Origin: Paracoccus sp. SCSIO 75233 | GTDB lineage: Bacteria; Pseudomonadota; Alphaproteobacteria; Rhodobacterales; Rhodobacteraceae | Direction of reading: 5' to 3' | DNA length: 64,000 nt | Assembly (NCBI RefSeq): GCF_027912675.1 | Contig: NZ_CP115757.1 | Coordinates: forward strand, 372,001-436,000 | Shown here: positions 1 through 8,707 of the stretch, in pieces | Numbering within the stretch: position 1 is the stretch's first letter | Layout: every line of letters begins with the position of its first letter | Program-made: the position numbers and the translations under genes | Notes under the pieces: model-generated | The model's input: the letters and a program-made list of their open reading frames with translations, nothing else | The model's database searches: none | What the model was told of the DNA's origin: nothing

Positions 1-2
1 GT

Positions 3-1694
3 CTTTTGCCCGGTGCAGGCGGGACGCAGCGCCTGCCGCGTCTGATCCCGCTGGACAGTGCCATCGAGATCATCACCTCCGGCCGCCATGTTCCTGTCGC
101 TGAAGCCGTGGAGCTTGGGCTGGTGGACTGGCTTGCCGAGGGCACCCCGCGAGAGGCGGCGATCAAGGCGGCCCGCGATGTGTTGTCCGGTGCTCTGCCG
201 ACCCGGCGCACAGGTGAGATCAGCATCAAGCCGGATGAGGCCGTGCTGAACGCTGCACGGGAAAAGCTGGCGAAGAAGCGCCCGGCACTCGCCGCGCCGC
301 TGAAATGTGTCGATGCCATTGCGGCGTCGGGTCTGCCGATTGCCGAGGGGCTTAAGGCCGAGCGCAGGCTGTTTCTGGAGTTGATGGACAGTCCCGACCG
401 TCAGGGCCTGATCCACGCGTTTCAGGCCGAGCGGATGGTCAAGCATATTCCCGAAAGCGCCGCCCAGCCCCGCCCGGTCGAAAGCGCCGGCGTGATCGGC
501 GGCGGCACGATGGGTGTCGGGATCGCCACGGCGCTGCTTCAGGCCGGTATCCCCGTCACGCTGATCGAGATGGACCCCAATCACGCGAAGACGGCGCATG
601 AGCGGATCGTCAAAAACCTCGATGGCGGCGTCAAGCGCGGCAAGATGAGCGCGGAGACCCGCGATCAGCGCGTCGCCATGCTGACCGCCGAAACCGGGCT
701 GGAGCATCTTTCGCAGGTCGACGTGGTGATCGAAGCCGTGTTCGAGGATATGAAGGTCAAGACCGGCATTTTCCGCGACCTCGACCGTATCTGCAAACCG
801 GGCGCGGTTCTGGGGACGAACACCTCTTATCTGGATGTGAACGAAATCGCGGCGGCGACCTCGCGCCCGCAGGATGTGATCGGGCTGCATTTCTTCTCGC
901 CCGCGCATATCATGCGGCTGCTTGAGGTGGTCGTGGCGGACAAGACCGCGCCTGATGTGGTCGCCACGGCTTTCGCAATGGCGGGCAAGATGAAGAAGGT
1001 CGCGGTGCGTTCCGGCGTCTGCGACGGCTTCATCGGCAACCGCATCCTCGCGCATTACCGGATGGTGGCGGATTACATGCTGCTGGACGGCGCGTCGTTT
1101 GAGCAGATCGACCGCGCGCTTGAGGATTTCGGCTTTGCAATGGGACCGTTTGCCGTCGGCGATCTGGCCGGGCTGGATATCGGCTGGGCCACCCGCAAGC
1201 GCAAGGCGCCGACACGGCCCGCCGAGGAGCGTTATGTCCGTATCGCGGACCGCATCTGCGAGCAGGGCTGGTTCGGGCGCAAGACCGGACGCGGTTACTA
1301 TCTGTATGACGATCCGAAATCACGAACGCCAAATCCGGACGCGGTGGCGATCGTCGATGCCGAGCGCGCGGCGGAAGGTATCTCCTCCCGCACCTTCTCC
1401 GATGACGAAATCGTTGCCCGCTATATGACGGCGATGATTTCCGAGGCCGCGCGCGTGGTCGAAGAGGGGATTGCACATCGTCCGGTCGACGTCGATGCGG
1501 TCTTCCTCTTCGGCTATGGCTTCCCGCGTCATCTGGGCGGTCCGCTGAACTATGCGGACCGGATCGGCGCGGCGGCTCTGGTCGAGCGGATCGAAGGTTA
1601 CGCCAAGGAAGACCCCCATTACTGGCAAGTGCCGAAGCTGCTGCGCGAACTGGCGCAGTCGGGTCGCAGCTTTGCCGATCTGAACAAGGAGTAA
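3..1694 (+). CDS. Bifunctional enoyl-CoA hydratase / 3-hydroxyacyl-CoA dehydrogenase, 5' end missing
   Basis: The gene is cut by the left window edge. The reading frame is open from base 3 and the first in-frame TTG at 6 is internal, because it encodes the conserved Leu-Leu-Pro-Gly-Ala-Gly-Gly-Thr-Gln-Arg stretch of the crotonase fold. About 150 residues of hydratase C-terminus are followed by a Rossmann NAD-binding motif GVIGGGTMGVG and the 3-hydroxyacyl-CoA dehydrogenase signature around HFFSPAHIMRLLEVV, then two C-terminal dehydrogenase domains. The family (FadB/FadJ/PimF) hydrates enoyl-CoA and oxidises the 3-hydroxyacyl-CoA with NAD+ in the cytoplasm. It is followed after 4 bases by an acyl-CoA dehydrogenase, so it belongs to the same operon. 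The neighbouring dehydrogenase pair makes a PimF-like dicarboxylate role possible, but this is inference. Confidence 0.93.
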   Translation, partial: LLPGAGGTQRLPRLIPLDSAIEIITSGRHVPVAEAVELGLVDWLAEGTPREAAIKAARDVLSGALPTRRTGEISIKPDEAVLNAAREKLAKKRPALAAPLKCVDAIAASGLPIAEGLKAERRLFLELMDSPDRQGLIHAFQAERMVKHIPESAAQPRPVESAGVIGGGTMGVGIATALLQAGIPVTLIEMDPNHAKTAHERIVKNLDGGVKRGKMSAETRDQRVAMLTAETGLEHLSQVDVVIEAVFEDMKVKTGIFRDLDRICKPGAVLGTNTSYLDVNEIAAATSRPQDVIGLHFFSPAHIMRLLEVVVADKTAPDVVATAFAMAGKMKKVAVRSGVCDGFIGNRILAHYRMVADYMLLDGASFEQIDRALEDFGFAMGPFAVGDLAGLDIGWATRKRKAPTRPAEERYVRIADRICEQGWFGRKTGRGYYLYDDPKSRTPNPDAVAIVDAERAAEGISSRTFSDDEIVARYMTAMISEAARVVEEGIAHRPVDVDAVFLFGYGFPRHLGGPLNYADRIGAAALVERIEGYAKEDPHYWQVPKLLRELAQSGRSFADLNKE

Positions 1695-1698
1695 GCGG

Positions 1699-2883
1699 AT
1701 GGATCTGGAATTCACCCAAGACGAGCTGGCCTTCCGTGACGAGGTCCGCAGCTTTATCGAGGAACGGTTGCCCGATGACATTGCCCAGGCCGTCGCTTAC
1801 GGCAAGGAGCTGGAGAAAGAGCAGATCCTGCGCTGGCAGGCGATCCTGAACGAGAAGGGTTGGGTCGCGACGACATGGCCCAAGGAGAACGGCGGCCCCG
1901 GCTGGACGGCTGTGGAACGGCATATCTTCTCGGAGGAATGCGCCCTGCACAACGCGCCGCGCATGCCGCCTTTCGGGCTGAACATGCTGGGTCCGGTGCT
2001 GATCAAATTCGGCAGCGAACAGCAGAAGGCCGAAATCCTGCCGCGCATCATCGACGGCAGCGACTGGTGGTGTCAGGGCTATTCCGAACCCGGCGCGGGC
2101 TCGGATCTGGCCAGCCTGAAAACGCGGGCCGTGCGCGATGGCGACGATTATATCGTCAACGGGCAGAAGACCTGGACCACGCTGGGCCAGCACGCGAACA
2201 AGATTTTCTGCCTCGTGCGGACCGATGCGGATGTGAAACCGCAAGCGGGCATCAGCTTCCTGCTGGTCGATCTGGACACGCCCGGCGTGGAAATGCGCCC
2301 GATCCGCCTGATCGATGGCGGGTATGAGGTCAACGAGGTCTTCTTCACCGATGCCCGCGTCCCGGTCGCGAATCTGGTCGGCGAGGAGAATCAGGGCTGG
2401 ACCATCGCCAAATATCTGCTGACCCATGAGCGCACCAATATTGCGGGTATCGGCTTTTCGACCAAGGATCTGGAACGCTTCCACAAGCTTGCAGCCGATA
2501 CGGTGCGTGATGGCGGCTTAGTCGCTCAGAACCCGCTTTACGCGGCCCGTGCCGCAGAGATCGAGGCCGATCTTGAGGCGCTGCGCATCACCAATCTGCG
2601 GATGCTCGCCAAGACCAAGGACGGCGCGGCAGGTGGTGTCGAAAGCTCGCTGCTGAAGCTGAAAGGCACGCAGATCCGGCAGGGTTTGCAGGATCTGTAC
2701 CGCTCGGCACTCGGGCCGCAGGCCGCGCCGGTTGCGGATGATCTGTCGGAAAACGAACTGACCGTGCCGCCGGAATCCGCCCGTGCCGCGCCAGTCTATT
2801 TCAACCATCGCAAGCTGTCGATCTTTGGCGGCTCCAACGAAATTCAGCGCAACATCGTTGCCAAAGAACTGTTCCGGGGGTGA
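1699..2883 (+). CDS. Acyl-CoA dehydrogenase, large-subunit type (PimC-like)
   Basis: This 394-residue flavoprotein has the acyl-CoA dehydrogenase layout: N-terminal helical domain, the middle-domain motif SEPGAGSD at about residues 129-136 followed by NGQKTW, and a C-terminal FGGSNEIQRN flavin/dimer motif near residue 376. It desaturates an acyl-CoA and passes electrons to ETF, whose genes lie at the end of this operon. A second, shorter dehydrogenase begins 6 bases downstream. A large/small pair next to a bifunctional hydratase/dehydrogenase resembles PimC/PimD of the pimeloyl-CoA pathway and the heteromeric dehydrogenases of steroid side-chain degradation. The substrate cannot be fixed from sequence alone. 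ATG at 1699 is preceded by an AAGGAGTAAGC Shine-Dalgarno region. Confidence 0.93.
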   Translation: MDLEFTQDELAFRDEVRSFIEERLPDDIAQAVAYGKELEKEQILRWQAILNEKGWVATTWPKENGGPGWTAVERHIFSEECALHNAPRMPPFGLNMLGPVLIKFGSEQQKAEILPRIIDGSDWWCQGYSEPGAGSDLASLKTRAVRDGDDYIVNGQKTWTTLGQHANKIFCLVRTDADVKPQAGISFLLVDLDTPGVEMRPIRLIDGGYEVNEVFFTDARVPVANLVGEENQGWTIAKYLLTHERTNIAGIGFSTKDLERFHKLAADTVRDGGLVAQNPLYAARAAEIEADLEALRITNLRMLAKTKDGAAGGVESSLLKLKGTQIRQGLQDLYRSALGPQAAPVADDLSENELTVPPESARAAPVYFNHRKLSIFGGSNEIQRNIVAKELFRG

Positions 2884-2889
2884 GAGAAC

Positions 2890-3981
2890 ATGGATTTCAA
2901 CCTGTCCGAAGACCATCAGATGCTGTCCGATACGCTGCGGCGCTTTCTGGCGGATAATTACGATATCGAGGCGCGGAACGAGCAAGCCTTTGTCGCGCCT
3001 TATCACTCTGCGGCGATGTGGGAGGATCTGGCCGGTCTGGGTACGGTCGGCGCCTTTATCAGCGAGGAACAGGGCGGGTTCGGCGGCACTGCCGAGGATA
3101 TCTCGGTCGTGTTCGAGGAGCTGGGCCGCGCGCTTTGCACGGAGCCGATGCTTGGAACCTTGCTGGGGCTGCGCCTTCTGGCTGCGTTCGGTCGTGAGGC
3201 CGAGGTGGAGGCGATCGTCGCCGGTTCCGCGCGCTGCGCACTTGCCGTGTATGAACCGAACGTCGCCAGCGACCTGTCCCATATCGCGGCGGTTGCGCGG
3301 CAGGACGGCGATCAGTGGACGCTGAGCGGGCGCAAATCCGTCATCTACGGCGCGCCCGGTGCGGATTATCTGCTGATTGTCGCGCGAACCGATCAGGGGC
3401 TGGGCCTGTTCCTTGCCCACAGCCCGGAACTGATCGCGGCGGCGATGATCGATGGCGGCGGCGTGGCCGATCTGGTGATGGACGGGCTGGCAGCGGAATG
3501 CCTGTCGCCCGATTGTCAGCCGCAGATCGAGGACGCGCTGGATCTGGGCCGCATCGCACTTTGCGCCGAGGCGGTTGGTGCGATGTCGCATCTGATCGAC
3601 CTGACCGTCGATTACATGAAGCAGCGCCAGCAATTCGGTCGCGCTATCTCCAGCTTTCAGGCGCTTCAGCATCGTGTCGTCGACATGGTGGTGGATGTGG
3701 AGCAGGCCCGGTCGATCACCATCGCCGCCGTTGCGGCCTATGGCACGCCGGATCAGTCGCGGCTGGCATCGATGGCCAAGAACCTGATCGGCCGCGCCGG
3801 GCGTCACATCGCGGAAGAGGCGATCCAGCTTCACGGCGGCATCGGCATGACATGGGAATATCCCGGCTCCCACTACGCCAAGCGGCTGGTCATGATCGAC
3901 CATCAGCTCGGTGATCATAACGACCATGTGCTGCGGATGCTGCGCCTGAAAGAGACAGGCGTTGAGCGCGAGGCCGCGTGA
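2890..3981 (+). CDS. Acyl-CoA dehydrogenase, small-subunit type (PimD-like)
   Basis: This 363-residue protein begins MDFNLSEDHQML, the typical start of small acyl-CoA dehydrogenase subunits, and has a FGG turn in the N-terminal domain and a C-terminal QLHGGIGMTWEYPGSHYAKR segment corresponding to the FAD-contacting QxxGGxG motif. It lacks the SEPGAGSD motif seen in the upstream partner and is about 30 residues shorter than canonical homotetrameric enzymes. This supports a heteromeric complex with the preceding gene, as known for PimC/PimD and ChsE-type enzymes. Its last codon overlaps the thioesterase start, so translation is probably coupled. The pairing with the upstream protein is inferred from adjacency. 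Confidence 0.9.
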   Translation: MDFNLSEDHQMLSDTLRRFLADNYDIEARNEQAFVAPYHSAAMWEDLAGLGTVGAFISEEQGGFGGTAEDISVVFEELGRALCTEPMLGTLLGLRLLAAFGREAEVEAIVAGSARCALAVYEPNVASDLSHIAAVARQDGDQWTLSGRKSVIYGAPGADYLLIVARTDQGLGLFLAHSPELIAAAMIDGGGVADLVMDGLAAECLSPDCQPQIEDALDLGRIALCAEAVGAMSHLIDLTVDYMKQRQQFGRAISSFQALQHRVVDMVVDVEQARSITIAAVAAYGTPDQSRLASMAKNLIGRAGRHIAEEAIQLHGGIGMTWEYPGSHYAKRLVMIDHQLGDHNDHVLRMLRLKETGVEREAA

Positions 3982-4406
3982 TGGATGATGCAAAGCCCAA
4001 AGCGGAAGGTGATGAGCGGCTGTCGATTGATTATTCGGGCAGTTGCGACCTCGTCGGTTATCGCTCGTCGCTCCCCGATGAGGGGGGCGGGGCCTGCGAA
4101 CTGAATATCGGGCCGCAGCATCTGAACCGCCTTGGGCTTCTGCATGGGGGCTTCGTGTCCATGCTGCTCGACAATGGTTGCGGGACAGCCGTGCGTCGCG
4201 ATGCCGGTGATATCGAAACCGGTGTGGTGACGGTCAATATGAGCGTGAACTACGTCGCGGGCGTCAGCAGCGGTCGCGTGATTGCAACCGGTCGGGTGGT
4301 CGGCGGCGGCAAGACCCTCAAATTTGCCGAATCCGAATTGAGGGATGAGGCCGGGCGGCTGCTGGCGACATGCAGTGCAACATTCAAGATTCTGAGAAGG
4401 TCATGA
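3981..4406 (+). CDS. PaaI/hotdog-fold acyl-CoA thioesterase
   Basis: The product has 141 residues if translation starts at ATG 3981, which shares its A with the preceding TGA. A GTG one codon earlier (3978) is the alternative. It has the PaaI-type hotdog pattern: LNRLGLLHGGFVSMLLDNGCG, in which the HGG motif sits at the start of the central helix, then TVNMSVNYV and a GRVIATGRVV strand. Proteins of this family hydrolyse acyl-CoA or aryl-CoA thioesters, often to release CoA from dead-end intermediates. Its place between a dehydrogenase pair and an enoyl-CoA hydratase fits a housekeeping role in the same catabolic route. The actual substrate is unknown. Confidence 0.88.
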   Translation: MDDAKPKAEGDERLSIDYSGSCDLVGYRSSLPDEGGGACELNIGPQHLNRLGLLHGGFVSMLLDNGCGTAVRRDAGDIETGVVTVNMSVNYVAGVSSGRVIATGRVVGGGKTLKFAESELRDEAGRLLATCSATFKILRRS

Positions 4407-5227
4407 AAGAAACAGCCTCGAAAAGCCTCCTGATTGAGCGCCGCGATGCGAGCCTTGTGCTGACGTTGAACCGCCCCGGAAAACGCAACGCGCTCAGCCC
4501 GGAAATTTATGACGGCCTGCTGAACGGGCTGGAACTGGCGCAGGCTGAAGACAGTATCGCCAATATTGTCATTCAGGGGGCGGAGGGATTTTTCTGCGCT
4601 GGTGGCGATCTGAACGCGCTGGCGGAACGCGCCGCCTTGCCACGCGACAAGCGCGAGCAGCGCATTCAGGCTTTGCACGATGTCGTGCGTGCGGTCAGAA
4701 CCTGCCGCAAGCCGGTGATTGCCGCGATCGAGGGCGGTGCTGCCGGGGCAGGTGCCTCGCTTGCGCTTGCGGCTGATATGATCGTCGCTGCGACCGATGC
4801 TTATTTCCGCATGGCCTATGTCAAGGTCGGGCTGGTCCCGGATGGCGGCGCGACGGCGTCCTTGTTACGCGCCCTGCCGCCCCAGAAGGTCGCGGAGATT
4901 TTTCTGCTGGGGGAACCGATCTCGGCGTTGCGCCTCGCGCAGTTCGGGATTGTGAACCGCATCGCCGCGACCGGGGGTGCTCTTGGCCTTGCGCTGAAGC
5001 TGGGGGAAGAACTGGCCACTGGCGCGCTCGGCGCGCAGTCGGAAATTCTGGCGATGCTCGACAGCGCCGCCGATCTGGCTTTTGATGACCAGATGGATCG
5101 GGAGAAGCAACTCATGGCAAGTGCGCTCGGCGGGGCGGAGGCGGCAGAAGGCATCGCCGCGTTCATGAAGCGCCGCAAGCCGGAGTTCGACGGATTGGCC
5201 GCAACCGCTTCGAATTGCAGCGGCTGA
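4403..5227 (+). CDS. Enoyl-CoA hydratase/isomerase family protein
   Basis: ATG 4403 overlaps the TGA of the thioesterase gene (ATGA) and is preceded by GAGAAGG, so I prefer it over the earlier ATG at 4370. The 274-residue product is a stand-alone crotonase: NRPGKRNALSP near the N-terminus, the CoA/oxyanion-hole segment FFCAGGDLNALAERA, and the second oxyanion segment AAIEGGAAGAGASLALAADMIVA. The family performs hydration, isomerisation or related reactions on acyl-CoA. The glutamate pair of classical hydratases is not clearly conserved (the segment reads KVGLVPDGGATASLLRALP), so the exact reaction is open. It ends 31 bases before etfB. Confidence 0.9.
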   Translation: MKETASKSLLIERRDASLVLTLNRPGKRNALSPEIYDGLLNGLELAQAEDSIANIVIQGAEGFFCAGGDLNALAERAALPRDKREQRIQALHDVVRAVRTCRKPVIAAIEGGAAGAGASLALAADMIVAATDAYFRMAYVKVGLVPDGGATASLLRALPPQKVAEIFLLGEPISALRLAQFGIVNRIAATGGALGLALKLGEELATGALGAQSEILAMLDSAADLAFDDQMDREKQLMASALGGAEAAEGIAAFMKRRKPEFDGLAATASNCSG

Positions 5228-5258
5228 ATTGGTGGCCGAATAAAAGAAGGAGAAACTG

Positions 5259-6017
5259 ATGAACATCCTCGTGCCGGTTAAGCGCGTGATTGACTATAAT
5301 GTGAAGCCGAAGGTTAAGTCTGACGGTTCCGGTGTTGATCTTGCGAATGTGAAGATGTCGATGAACCCGTTTGACGAGATTGCCGTGGAAGAGGCGATCC
5401 GTCTGAAGGAGGCGGGGACGGCGGAAGAGGTCGTGGTGGTCTCGATCGGCGTGAAGCAGGCGCAGGAGACGCTGCGCACGGCGCTGGCCATGGGCGCAGA
5501 CCGGGCCATTCTGGTGGTCGCGGCGGATGATGTGCATCAGGATATCGAGCCGCTGGCGGTCGCGAAGATCCTGAAGGCTGTCATCGACGCCGAAGCCCCG
5601 AAGCTGGTCATCGCCGGCAAACAGGCCATCGACAACGACATGAACGCCACCGGCCAGATGCTGGCAGCCCTGCTCGGCTGGGGTCAGGCGACATTCGCGT
5701 CGAAGCTGGAGATCGCGGGCGATGCGGCCAAGGTCACCCGCGAGGTCGATGGCGGGTTGCAGACCATCGAGGTGAAACTGCCCGCCATCGTGACGGCGGA
5801 TCTGCGGCTGAACGAACCGCGCTATGCCTCGCTGCCGAACATCATGAAGGCGAAGAAGAAGCCGCTGGATGAGAAGACGGCGGCGGATTACGGCGTGGAC
5901 GTGACCCCGCGGCTGGAGATCACCCACACCGCCGAACCCGAGGGCCGCAAGGCCGGGATCATCGTCGGCGATGTCGACGAGCTTGTCTCGAAACTGAAAG
6001 AAGCGGGGGTTGTGTGA
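5259..6017 (+). CDS. etfB: Electron transfer flavoprotein subunit beta
   Basis: This 252-residue protein begins [19 protein letters not shown] and contains the [20 protein letters not shown] signature of the ETF beta family. The adenine-nucleotide (AMP) site and the recognition loop that contacts acyl-CoA dehydrogenases belong to this subunit. The C-terminal [19 protein letters not shown] segment matches the usual beta-subunit tail. It is preceded by an AAGGAGAAA ribosome-binding site. The stop codon overlaps the etfA start, giving a translationally coupled pair. ETF carries electrons from the two acyl-CoA dehydrogenases of this operon to ETF:quinone oxidoreductase, which is not in the window. 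Confidence 0.97.
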   Translation: MNILVPVKRVIDYNVKPKVKSDGSGVDLANVKMSMNPFDEIAVEEAIRLKEAGTAEEVVVVSIGVKQAQETLRTALAMGADRAILVVAADDVHQDIEPLAVAKILKAVIDAEAPKLVIAGKQAIDNDMNATGQMLAALLGWGQATFASKLEIAGDAAKVTREVDGGLQTIEVKLPAIVTADLRLNEPRYASLPNIMKAKKKPLDEKTAADYGVDVTPRLEITHTAEPEGRKAGIIVGDVDELVSKLKEAGVV

Positions 6018-6943
6018 TGGCTGTTCTGCTGCTGGGTGAAGTCACCAATGGGGAACTCAACGCGGATGCCACGGGCAAGGCGGTCAATGCGCTGAAGGGT
6101 CTGGGCGATGTGACGGTGCTCTGTGCCGGATCGTCGGCGAAGGCCGCCGCTGACGAAGCCGCGAAGATCGACGGTGTGGCCAAGGTGCTGGTCGCCGAGG
6201 ATGCGCTGTACGGTCATCGTCTGGCCGAACCGACCGCCGCGCTGCTGGTCGAACTGGCGGGCGATTACGACCATATCGCGGCCCCCGCGACGACCGACGC
6301 CAAGAACATCATGCCGCGCGTGGCGGCTTTGCTGGATGTGATGGTGATCTCGGATGTCTCCGAGGTGGTCGATGCCGATACGTTCAAGCGCCCGGTCTAT
6401 GCGGGCAATGCGATCCAGACGGTCAAATCGAAAGACGCGAAGAAGGTGCTGACCGTGCGCACCGCCAGCTTCGATGCGGCGGGCGCGGGCGGATCCGCAT
6501 CCGTCACCGATCAGGCGACCGGCCCGGACCCGGCGCTGTCTGCGTGGGTCTCGGACGAGGTTGCGGAAAGCGACCGCCCGGAACTGACCTCGGCGGGCCG
6601 CGTGGTCTCCGGCGGTCGTGGCGTCGGCTCGGAAGAAAACTTCGCGATCATCGAGGCGCTCGCCGACAAGCTCGGCGCTGCGGTCGGCGCCAGCCGCGCG
6701 GCGGTCGACAGTGGCTTCGCCCCGAATGACTGGCAGGTCGGCCAGACCGGCAAGGTGGTCGCACCTGAGCTTTACATCGCCATCGGCATCTCCGGCGCGA
6801 TCCAGCACCTTGCGGGGATGAAGGATTCGAAAGTGATCGTGGCGATCAACAAGGACGAGGAAGCCCCGATCTTCCAGATCGCCGATTACGGCCTTGTCGG
6901 CGACCTGTTCAACATCGTCCCGGAACTGACCGAAAAGCTCTGA
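6017..6943 (+). CDS. etfA: Electron transfer flavoprotein subunit alpha
   Basis: ATG 6017 shares its A with the etfB stop codon and is preceded by GCGGGGGT. The product has 308 residues. The N-terminal domain is the ETF alpha fold. The C-terminal FAD-binding domain is clear: [16 protein letters not shown], then [22 protein letters not shown] and the segment ending in [21 protein letters not shown]. These residues hold the FAD that shuttles electrons. It is the last gene of the operon and is followed 28 bases later by a strong hairpin. Adjacent etfB and etfA downstream of dehydrogenases suggest joint induction by fatty or dicarboxylic acids, although I see no operator in the window. Confidence 0.97.
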   Translation: MAVLLLGEVTNGELNADATGKAVNALKGLGDVTVLCAGSSAKAAADEAAKIDGVAKVLVAEDALYGHRLAEPTAALLVELAGDYDHIAAPATTDAKNIMPRVAALLDVMVISDVSEVVDADTFKRPVYAGNAIQTVKSKDAKKVLTVRTASFDAAGAGGSASVTDQATGPDPALSAWVSDEVAESDRPELTSAGRVVSGGRGVGSEENFAIIEALADKLGAAVGASRAAVDSGFAPNDWQVGQTGKVVAPELYIAIGISGAIQHLAGMKDSKVIVAINKDEEAPIFQIADYGLVGDLFNIVPELTEKL

Positions 6944-6970
6944 GCCTTTCAGCCTGGCCTAAATATCCAT

Positions 6971-7008
6971 GAACCGCGCGGTGCCAAAGCGCCGCGCGGT
7001 TCCCGTTT
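6971..7008. terminator. Bidirectional terminator between etfA and the ABC operon
   Basis: The arms GAACCGCGCGG (6971-6981) and CCGCGCGGTTC (6992-7002) form a perfect 11-bp stem with a 10-base loop, followed on the plus strand by CCGTTTCG. It lies between convergent genes, etfA on plus and the double ATPase gene on minus, so it probably ends both transcripts. The T-run is poor, which lowers confidence in rho-independence. Confidence 0.75.
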
Positions 7009-7042
7009 CGAAACCGACTGTCGACAAGGCACCGTCATCTTA

Positions 7043-8707
7043 TCACGCCGGGATCGGGTCCATGCTGTGCGCCCTTTCCGGAGCCACAGATTTCGGCGGA
7101 GAGATTCGCGGCACAGCGCTCAGCAAACGCTTGGTGTAGTCATGCTGCGGGTTTCTGAGAACCTCCTGTGTCGGGCCGGTCTCGACGATCTCGCCCTTAT
7201 ACATCACAGCAATCCTGTGGCTCACGCGCTCGACCACGGCAATGTCGTGGCTGATGAACATGAAGGATGTGCCTTCGTCACGCTGGATCTGCGCCATCAG
7301 TTCCGTCACGCGCCGTGCGTTTGAGACGTCAAGCGCCGAGACGGCTTCGTCCGCAACGATCAGCTGAGGCCGCACTGAAAGCGCACGCGCGATACAGATG
7401 CGCTGCCTTTGTCCGCCGGAGAACTGATGCGGGAACCGCTCGGCTGCATCTTCGGGCAGCCCGACGCGGGACAGCAGGTCGGACGCCATTTTATCGCGGC
7501 CCCCCTGCGGGACCATGCCGTGCAGATATGCGGGCTCCGTCACCAGATCCCTGATCGACATGCGCGGATTCAGCGAGGCGTAAGGGTCCTGAAACACCAT
7601 CTGCATTTGGGCGCGATACGGCATGAGTTTGCGGGCGGACAGCCCGTCGATGCGGGTGCCGAGCAGATCGACCTCGCCATCGGAAGGGTCGAGCAGGCGC
7701 ATGACGGTGCGGGCGAGTGTCGATTTTCCGCAGCCGGACTCCCCGACCAGTCCAAGCGTTTCGCCCTTGCCGATTTCCAGCGATACATTGCGGACGATCG
7801 GTGTCGGGGCCGTGCGGCGGAACAGTGACTTGTTGTGATAGCTCGCGCTCAGTCCGCGAAGCTTGAGCACCGCCTCGGCATTGCGGAGCGGCGTGGGCGA
7901 TCCGGCGCCGAGCCGTGGCGATGCCGCCAGCAATTCGCGGGTATAGGCGGCCTGGGGATTGTTGAAAATCTCCGCTGTGGTGCCTTCTTCCAGCTTGTCG
8001 CCATGTCGCATCACGACGACCCTGTCGGCAATTTCGGAGACCACGCCGAGGTCGTGGGTGATGAACAGAACCGCCATCCGCAACTCACGCTGCAATCGGG
8101 CGATCAGACTGAGGATTTCGGCCTGTGTCGTCACGTCGAGTGCGGTTGTCGGTTCGTCGGCAATCAGCACCTCCGGTTCGCAGACCAGAGCCATCGCGAT
8201 CATGACCCGTTGCCGCAGGCCGCCGGAAAGCTCGTGCGGATACTGATCGAGACGTTGCTCCGGTTCCGGGATCGCGACCCGTTCAAGTGCAGCGCGCGCT
8301 GCTTCGCGCGCTGCCGCGCCGCGGATATCCCGGTGGAGCGTCAGGGTTTCGATGATCTGCGCCCCGATGGTCATCACCGGGTTCAGCGAGGTCATCGGTT
8401 CCTGAAAGATCATGGCGATGCGCTCGCCACGCAGGGCGCGCAGCGCGGCTGGTGGCAGGGTGGTAATTTCGGTTGGAGAAGCCCCGCCGAGGCGGATTGA
8501 GCCGCCGGTGATGCGCCCGCCCTCGCGTTCGATGAGACGCAGGATGGACAGGGCACTGACGCTTTTGCCCGATCCGCTTTCCCCGACCAGTGCGAGCGTC
8601 TCGCCCTCATACAGGTCGAAGGACAGCCCGTGCACGGCCTCGGTTTCACCGAAGGCGACACGCAGATCCTTCACCGAAAGGATGGCATCGTTTGGCAAAA
8701 TGCTCAT
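7043..8707 (-). CDS. ABC transporter ATP-binding protein with two fused nucleotide-binding domains (DppD-DppF type)
   Basis: The 554-residue protein holds two complete ATPase modules. The first has Walker A GESGSGKS near residue 41, signature LSGGLRQRV and Walker [12 protein letters not shown]. The second has Walker [10 protein letters not shown] near residue 323, signature FSGGQRQRI and Walker [13 protein letters not shown]. Each ends in an oligopeptide-transporter C-terminal extension (NPQAAYTRELLAASPR and NPQHDYTKRLLSAVPR). It energises uptake through the two permeases encoded upstream in the same minus-strand operon. Its start overlaps the stop of the metallophosphoesterase gene by 4 bases. 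The substrate class of the family is peptides, opines or related compounds. Confidence 0.95.
   Translation of the reverse strand: MSILPNDAILSVKDLRVAFGETEAVHGLSFDLYEGETLALVGESGSGKSVSALSILRLIEREGGRITGGSIRLGGASPTEITTLPPAALRALRGERIAMIFQEPMTSLNPVMTIGAQIIETLTLHRDIRGAAAREAARAALERVAIPEPEQRLDQYPHELSGGLRQRVMIAMALVCEPEVLIADEPTTALDVTTQAEILSLIARLQRELRMAVLFITHDLGVVSEIADRVVVMRHGDKLEEGTTAEIFNNPQAAYTRELLAASPRLGAGSPTPLRNAEAVLKLRGLSASYHNKSLFRRTAPTPIVRNVSLEIGKGETLGLVGESGCGKSTLARTVMRLLDPSDGEVDLLGTRIDGLSARKLMPYRAQMQMVFQDPYASLNPRMSIRDLVTEPAYLHGMVPQGGRDKMASDLLSRVGLPEDAAERFPHQFSGGQRQRICIARALSVRPQLIVADEAVSALDVSNARRVTELMAQIQRDEGTSFMFISHDIAVVERVSHRIAVMYKGEIVETGPTQEVLRNPQHDYTKRLLSAVPRISPPKSVAPERAHSMDPIPA

Noticed and set aside
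1030..2484. 484-codon frame on the minus strand opposite the dehydrogenase genes
   Set aside because: It lies antisense to a clear acyl-CoA dehydrogenase and its product is Arg/His/Asp-rich without domain motifs, a GC-rich shadow frame. The same applies to 2518-3993.
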